Notes under the pieces: generated by a model
Databases searched by the model: none
Seen by the model: only the letters and a program-made list of their open reading frames with translations
Told to the model about the DNA's origin: nothing
Shown: positions 59,832 through 64,000 of the stretch, one piece after another
Layout: each line of letters opens with the position of its first letter
How positions within the stretch are numbered: the first letter of the stretch is position 1
DNA from: Rhizobium sp. CIAT894
GTDB taxonomy: Bacteria > Pseudomonadota > Alphaproteobacteria > Rhizobiales > Rhizobiaceae
Reading direction: 5' to 3'
NCBI RefSeq assembly: GCF_000172795.2
Contig: NZ_CP020947.1
Span: 1,119,001-1,183,000, forward strand
DNA length: 64,000 nt
Translations under genes and position numbers: made by a program

Positions 59832-60254
59832 ATGCCTATTCTCTATACGACCAAAGCCTCTGCCACCGGCGGCCGCGCAGGCCGCGCCGTTTCCGAAAAC
59901 GGCGTTCTGGACGTGACGCTGACCGTTCCCAAGGAACTCGGCGGCGACGGCGCGACCGGCACCAATCCCGAACAGCTCTTTGCCGCCGGCTACTCCGCCT
60001 GCTTCCTCGGTGCCCTGAAATTTGTCGCAGGCCAGCAGAAGGTCAAGATTCCGGAGGACACGACGGTCTCCGCCAAGGTCGGCATCGGCCCGCGCGAAGA
60101 TGGCACCGGCTTCGGCATCGAAGTGGCGCTGACGGTCGACATCCCCGGTCTCGACCGTGAGACCGCCGAAAAGCTTGCTGCCGCCGCCCACATCGTCTGC
60201 CCCTACAGCCACGCCATGCGCACCTCGACCGAAGTTCCGGTCACGGTCGCCTGA
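59832..60254 (+). CDS. ohr: Organic hydroperoxide resistance protein
   Basis: 140 aa from ATG 59832 (AGGAG ribosome site). The Ohr/OsmC family: Arg18, Cys57 (YSACFLG) and Cys123 (IVCPYSHA) are the catalytic set. It reduces organic and lipid hydroperoxides with lipoyl-linked thiols in the cytoplasm. Controlled by the divergent ohrR through the OhrR box. Length normal. Confidence 0.95.
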   Translation: MPILYTTKASATGGRAGRAVSENGVLDVTLTVPKELGGDGATGTNPEQLFAAGYSACFLGALKFVAGQQKVKIPEDTTVSAKVGIGPREDGTGFGIEVALTVDIPGLDRETAEKLAAAAHIVCPYSHAMRTSTEVPVTVA

Positions 60255-60344
60255 TCGGCGCGCTCAGCAAAACTGAGGGCGATGGCCTTTTGCTTCGGTC
60301 GGGGCCGTCGCTTTTCTTGCTGACATGAACGTCCTGCTCCTCAA

Positions 60345-60382
60345 CCTCCGTCGTGCTCGGGCTTGACCCGAGCACCCACTCC
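60345..60382. repeat. Dispersed ~38-bp hairpin repeat
   Basis: CCTCCGTCGTGCTCGGGCTT followed by GACCCGAGCACCCACTCC: a hairpin with a GTGCTCGGG / CCCGAGCAC stem. It matches the copy at 28699-28740. Lies in the gap between ohr and the MarR gene. Confidence 0.6.
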
Positions 60383-60440
60383 GGTTGCATGGCGTGAACG
60401 ACGTGATTTCTCGAAGGTCCAAGTTGACGTTCGGCTCGCC

Positions 60441-60947
60441 CTAAGCGCCCATCGCCCGTTCGCTTCGCGGCCCGGCCGGTTTCACCGTCTCGTCCGTCAT
60501 CCCTGACGCCGCCTGCAGATCCTGCCGCAGCCGCGCGGAACTTCCATCCGGGAGCTTTTGGTCGAGCGCCGCATGCGTCTCTTTCCAGATCGGCAGCGCT
60601 CTTGCGAGCACCGCCTTGCCTTCGCCAGTGAGGGCAAGCAGCCGGCCGCGCCGGTCCTTCGGATTTTCCATCACGCTCACCCAGCCTTTGCGCTGCAGCG
60701 GCTTCAGCGCCGCCGTCAGGGTCGTCTGGTCCATGGCGAGCAGGGAGGCAACCGGCCCCATCGGCGGCGGTTCCGGCCGGTTCAGCGACATCATCAGCGA
60801 AAACTGGCCGTTGGTCAGTCCCGCGGGCCGCAATGCGTCGTCGAACAGGCGGGCGAGTGCCCGCGCCGCTCGCTGCGCATGCAGGCAGAGGCAGGTGTCG
60901 CGCACCAGCAGTGTTGTAGAGAAAGGAATTTCAACCGAATTTGACAT
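60441..60947 (-). CDS. MarR-family transcriptional regulator
   Basis: 168 aa from ATG 60947 (ATG 60953 possible). Winged helix: FSLMMSLNRPEPPPMGPVASLLAMDQTTLTAALKPLQRKGWVSVMENPKDRRGRLLALT. The residues around Cys21/Cys23 (DTCLCLHAQRA) might be redox-active. It is divergent from the DUF899 gene with a palindrome in the gap and probably represses that operon and itself. Ligand unknown. Confidence 0.85.
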   Translation of the reverse strand: MSNSVEIPFSTTLLVRDTCLCLHAQRAARALARLFDDALRPAGLTNGQFSLMMSLNRPEPPPMGPVASLLAMDQTTLTAALKPLQRKGWVSVMENPKDRRGRLLALTGEGKAVLARALPIWKETHAALDQKLPDGSSARLRQDLQAASGMTDETVKPAGPRSERAMGA

Positions 60948-60958
60948 GACCATTTTAT

Positions 60959-60970
60959 ATTGATATCAAT
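60959..60970. promoter_or_regulatory. Probable MarR operator
   Basis: Perfect palindrome ATTGATATCAAT, 12 bp from the MarR start and 64 bp upstream of the DUF899 gene. Typical position for autoregulation and divergent control. Confidence 0.7.
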
Positions 60971-61033
60971 CTTTTTAGTCAAGGAGAAGGAGATGGGCCG
61001 GCTCGCCGGCAGCGCCGGAGGAGGGCGCATCCG

Positions 61034-61762
61034 ATGCAGAACGAAGTTGTTTCCCGCGAGCAATGGCTCGAGGCCCGCCGTGCCCTGCTCTTGAAGGAAA
61101 AGGAGGCGACGAAGCTGCGCGACAGCATCAACGCCGCGCGTCTGGCGCTGCCCTGGGTGAAGGTCGACAAGGATTATGTCTTCGATACGCCCGAGGGAAA
61201 GAAATCGCTCGCCGATCTGTTCGACGGCCGCAGCCAGCTGCTGATCTACCATTTCATGCTCGGCCCGGATTGGGATGCCGGCTGCCCTGGCTGCTCCTTC
61301 CTGTCCGATCACGTGGACGGCGCCTTGCCGCATCTCAACCATCACGATGTCACCTGGGTCGCCGTCTCACGCGCGCCGCTCGACAGGATCGCCGCCTACA
61401 AAAGCCGCATGGGCTGGAAATTCCCCTGGGTCTCGTCCTTCGGCAGCGATTTCAATTTCGATTATCACGTCTCTTTCAGCCCGGAGGATCTTGCCAAAGA
61501 CAAGGTCTTTTACAATTTCACTCCCATGCAGCCGGCTGACGCCAATGACGAACTGCCGGGCCTCAGCGCTTTCTACCGCAACGACAAGGGCGAGGTCTTC
61601 CATACCTATTCGAGTTATGCCCGCGGGCCGGAGGAACTGATCGGCACCCTGATGATCCTCGACCGCGCCCCGAAAGGCCGCAATGAGGACAGCACGATGA
61701 ATTTCGTGCGCCGCCATGACGAATATGAGGAGGCTCAAAAGTCGCCATCCTGCTGTCATTGA
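61034..61762 (+). CDS. DUF899 family (thioredoxin-like) protein
   Basis: 242 aa from ATG 61034. DUF899 features: an N-terminal VVSREQWLEARRALLLKEKE, then YVFDTPEGKKSLADLFDGRSQLLIYHFM, WDAGCPGCSFLSDHVDGAL and YARGPEELIGTLMILDRAP. The thioredoxin-like fold has a CxxC-like pair in GCPGC. Function is unknown; it may be a disulfide or redox protein. First gene of the MarR-divergent unit DUF899-DUF1579-VOC. Confidence 0.85.
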   Translation: MQNEVVSREQWLEARRALLLKEKEATKLRDSINAARLALPWVKVDKDYVFDTPEGKKSLADLFDGRSQLLIYHFMLGPDWDAGCPGCSFLSDHVDGALPHLNHHDVTWVAVSRAPLDRIAAYKSRMGWKFPWVSSFGSDFNFDYHVSFSPEDLAKDKVFYNFTPMQPADANDELPGLSAFYRNDKGEVFHTYSSYARGPEELIGTLMILDRAPKGRNEDSTMNFVRRHDEYEEAQKSPSCCH

Positions 61763-61793
61763 CGTGGGCCACCATCACTCAAGGGAGAAGAGG

Positions 61794-62261
61794 ATGATGA
61801 AGACCGCAGAAGTGCTGAAGGAACATTCCTTCCTGGAAAGGCTGGTCGGTGACTGGACCGTCAGCGCACCCGAAATGTCCGGCGGCGAGCCCTGGAAGGA
61901 GACCGTCCGTTCGCTGCACGGCATCTGGTTCGTCGCCGAAGGCGCCGGCCGCATGCCGGATGGCAAGCCGGCGAGCAGCATCCTGACGCTCGGCTACAAC
62001 GCTGCCAAAGGCAAATATGTCGGCAGCTGGATCGGCAGCATGATGGACTATATGTGGGTCTATGAGGGCGAGCTCGACGCATCCGGCAACGTCTTGGACC
62101 TCTATACCACAGGGCCGGACTTCAACGGCGAGGGGCTTGCCGATTACCGCGAGCAGATCGCTTTTTCCGACGCCGATCACCGCACCTTCATCTCCAGCGC
62201 CAGGCAGCCCGATGGTTCCTGGAAGCAATTCATGGAAGCGCACTACACCCGCAGGATCTGA
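61794..62261 (+). CDS. DUF1579 family protein
   Basis: 155 aa from ATG 61794 (AAGGGAG ribosome site). It has MKTAEVLKEHSFLERLVGDWTVSAPEM, then the ETVRSLHGIWFVAEGAGRMPDGKPASSILTLGYN and WKQFMEAHYTRR blocks of DUF1579, which forms a lipocalin-like beta barrel. Ligand unknown. Second in the MarR-divergent unit, 31 bp after DUF899. Confidence 0.82.
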   Translation: MMKTAEVLKEHSFLERLVGDWTVSAPEMSGGEPWKETVRSLHGIWFVAEGAGRMPDGKPASSILTLGYNAAKGKYVGSWIGSMMDYMWVYEGELDASGNVLDLYTTGPDFNGEGLADYREQIAFSDADHRTFISSARQPDGSWKQFMEAHYTRRI

Positions 62262-62311
62262 CAATCACGGCGCAGACCTCGAAAAAAGGGCGCCGACAAA
62301 GGGAGAGCACG

Positions 62312-63091
62312 ATGTCTGAGACGCATGGAAAGTTCATCTGGTGCGAATTGATGACCCCCGATACGGCGGCGGCCGCGAAATTCTACAGCTCGGTCGTCGG
62401 CTGGACGACCTCGGAAATGAAAATGGAGGGCATGCCGTCCTATACGATCTTCGAGGCGAACGGCATCGGCGTCGGCGGCCTGATGGAATTTCCGGCCGAA
62501 CTCGAGGGAACCGGCATTCCACCGAACTGGACGGGTTATGTCTGCGTCGACGATGTCGACCAGTCGGCGAGGGACTACGCCGCCAATGGCGGTTCGGTCC
62601 GCCGCCCGCCGGAAGACATCCCGACCATCGGCCGCTTCGCCGTCGTCGCCGATCCGCATGGTGCGGTGCTCTGCATCATGACACCGGCGCCGATGGACAA
62701 AACCTGGCCGGAACTGGCCCCCGATGCTTCAGGCAATATCGGCTGGCACGAACTCTATGCCGGCAACGGCAAAGACGCCGTCTCCTTCTATTCCAAGCTG
62801 TTCGGCTGGACGAAGGACAGCGAAATGGACATGGGTCCGATGGGCGTCTACTACCTCTTCGCCCGCAATGGCCGGCAGATCGGCGGCATGATGACCAAGC
62901 CGGAAAACATGCCGATGCCGTTCTGGTGCTATTATTTCATCGTGCCGACCCTCGATGCCGCGATCGAACGCCTCACCTCGGGCGGCGGCAAGGTCGTCCA
63001 CGGCCCGATGGAAGTCCCCGGCGGCAGCTGGATCGTCCAGGCCATCGACCCCCAGGGTGCCTTCTTCTGCCTGGTGGCGCCGAAGCGGTAG
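62312..63091 (+). CDS. VOC family protein (two glyoxalase-like domains)
   Basis: 259 aa. Two vicinal-oxygen-chelate repeats: residues ~5-125 (GKFIWCELMTPDTAAAAKFY) and ~135-258 (IGWHELYAGNGKDAVSFYSKLFGWT). Each has the His/Glu pattern for a metal, and the C-terminus ends with GGSWIVQAIDPQGAFFCLVAP. The enzyme may be a glyoxalase/bleomycin-resistance-like or extradiol-type protein; the substrate is not known. Third gene of the MarR-controlled unit. Confidence 0.85.
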   Translation: MSETHGKFIWCELMTPDTAAAAKFYSSVVGWTTSEMKMEGMPSYTIFEANGIGVGGLMEFPAELEGTGIPPNWTGYVCVDDVDQSARDYAANGGSVRRPPEDIPTIGRFAVVADPHGAVLCIMTPAPMDKTWPELAPDASGNIGWHELYAGNGKDAVSFYSKLFGWTKDSEMDMGPMGVYYLFARNGRQIGGMMTKPENMPMPFWCYYFIVPTLDAAIERLTSGGGKVVHGPMEVPGGSWIVQAIDPQGAFFCLVAPKR

Positions 63092-63161
63092 GCATTTGGC
63101 GATGTTGGCGGTAGTGCCGAGTGGCCACTCGGCACGCCTCCAACACAGTCACGCCCATCCA

Positions 63162-64000
63162 TCACCCCGCCACCGAAGCAAAGAACCCTTCCGGGCTCTC
63201 CACTTCCACCAGCCGCTTCTTCTCGATCAGCCAGAACCGGTTGCCTACAGCCCGCACGAAACTGCGGTCGTGCGAGACCAGCAGGCAGCTTGCCTCGTGC
63301 GCCATCAGTTCGCTCTCCAGCGCTTCCTGCCCCTCAATGTCGAGATGGTTGGTCGGCTCGTCGAGCAGGGTGAAATTCGGCTCGGTCAGCCTGAGCACCA
63401 GCATGCCGAGCCGCGCCTTCTGGCCGCCAGAAAGCTGGCCGATCGGTTTTGCCTGCATGTCGATCGTCATGCCGGCGCCGGCCAGCAAGGCGCGCGCCCG
63501 CTGATCGCCGACATCGAAGCGGCGGATGATCGTGCCGATCGGCGTGTCGCGGTCGTTGAGATCGGCAAGCGCCTGGTCGCCATAGCCGAGAATGACCGAC
63601 GGCGTCGCCTTGATGCCGTCCTGTCCCGCCGCCGGTGTTTCGATCGCCTGTTTCAGCATCGACACCAGCCGTGACTTGCCGGCGCCGTTGAGGCCGAGAA
63701 GCACGATCCGGTCGCCCTGGCGGATGAATTGCCGGCCGGTCTTGAACAGCAGAGTTCCGTCCGGCGTTCTCACCGCCGCATCGTCAAGCGTCACCAGCAC
63801 CTTGGCATGCGTGCCGCGGTTGGAAAGCCGGATGGCGCCGGCCGAGCGTTCCAGATGCGCCGGTTTCGCCGCATCCTCGAGCTTCTCGGCCCGCTGCTTC
63901 AACTGCTTCGTCTTGACGACGAGCAGGTCGCTGCCGGAATTGATGCCGATATTGTTGAGCTTCGCCGCCTGTTTGCGCAATTGCTCCGCCGCCTTCATGT
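63162..64000 (-). CDS. ABC-F family ATPase, C-terminal part
   Basis: The minus-strand gene enters from the right edge; only the last ~279 residues are visible. A linker helix pair (LRKQAAKLNN) is followed by the second ABC domain: Walker A GLNGAGKSRLV, signature LSGGQKARLGML, Walker B FTLLDEPTNHLD and the switch His in LLVSHDRSF. ABC-F proteins are soluble ATPases that act on ribosomes; several give antibiotic resistance or relieve stalling. No membrane domain is attached. The subfamily cannot be told from this half. Confidence 0.9.
   Translation of the reverse strand, partial: MKAAEQLRKQAAKLNNIGINSGSDLLVVKTKQLKQRAEKLEDAAKPAHLERSAGAIRLSNRGTHAKVLVTLDDAAVRTPDGTLLFKTGRQFIRQGDRIVLLGLNGAGKSRLVSMLKQAIETPAAGQDGIKATPSVILGYGDQALADLNDRDTPIGTIIRRFDVGDQRARALLAGAGMTIDMQAKPIGQLSGGQKARLGMLVLRLTEPNFTLLDEPTNHLDIEGQEALESELMAHEASCLLVSHDRSFVRAVGNRFWLIEKKRLVEVESPEGFFASVAG

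Overview
The window is high-GC DNA from an alphaproteobacterial chromosome, most probably Rhizobium of the leguminosarum/etli group. The case rests on the cysH-cysD-cysN order, a betI-betB-betA operon, a DUF1515-type protein known mainly from rhizobia, RIME-like intergenic hairpin repeats, a thermolabile (Rhizobium-type) asparaginase, and ohrR/ohr and csp/rpsU pairs of rhizobial type. No rRNA, tRNA or CRISPR array was seen.

Layout. 0-3.3 kb: the end of a prophage or phage-derived segment, with an endolysin, overlapping inner- and outer-membrane spanins, a translationally coupled 531-aa protein of unknown function, a DUF1515 membrane protein, a small protein and a strong terminator. 3.6-12.3 kb: small rhizobial proteins, a DegP/HtrA protease, a LacI regulator, a quinone oxidoreductase divergent from a LysR regulator, and a class A penicillin-binding protein with a BA14K-like tail. 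12.5-16.7 kb: assimilatory sulfate reduction (cysH, cysD, cysN) with a divergent Cys-rich Rrf2 regulator. 16.7-24 kb: a ClC transporter, a degraded DUF6152-like gene, a toxin-antitoxin pair, the glycine betaine operon with its probable BetI operator, an HdeD-like protein and an orphan ParD antitoxin.

24-31 kb: an EAL-CBS-GGDEF protein, a second quinone oxidoreductase, a methyltransferase, a deletion scar joining the 3' ends of a transporter gene and a regulator gene, asparaginase, and a DeoR regulator divergent from a DUF4406 gene. 31.2-32.6 kb: an IS110-family element apparently inserted into a RIME repeat, with a noncoding segment that could encode a bridge RNA. 32.7-39.5 kb: GSTs, GNAT, LysR, flavin reductase, nitroreductase, a metallo-beta-lactamase-fold hydrolase and an mqsRA toxin-antitoxin pair with its palindrome. 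39.6-46.7 kb: a Tat-exported beta-helix protein and a signalling block in which a LuxR-type regulator sits between two large GGDEF proteins.

46.7-64 kb: GDPD phosphodiesterase, GST, alpha/beta hydrolase, a TPR-PRMT protein resembling eukaryotic PRMT7/9, a ligase-associated exonuclease with an ATP-dependent DNA ligase, a nucleotidyltransferase, an exported hydrolase, two tandem L,D-transpeptidases, csp and rpsU, ohrR/ohr with its operator, a MarR-controlled DUF899/DUF1579/VOC operon and the C-terminal half of an ABC-F ATPase.

The most novel candidates are the TPR-PRMT protein, the IS110 element with its possible bridge RNA, the unknown gene coupled to the spanins, and the double-truncated transporter/regulator scar. 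All functional calls come from reading the sequence and from family knowledge; no database search was run.
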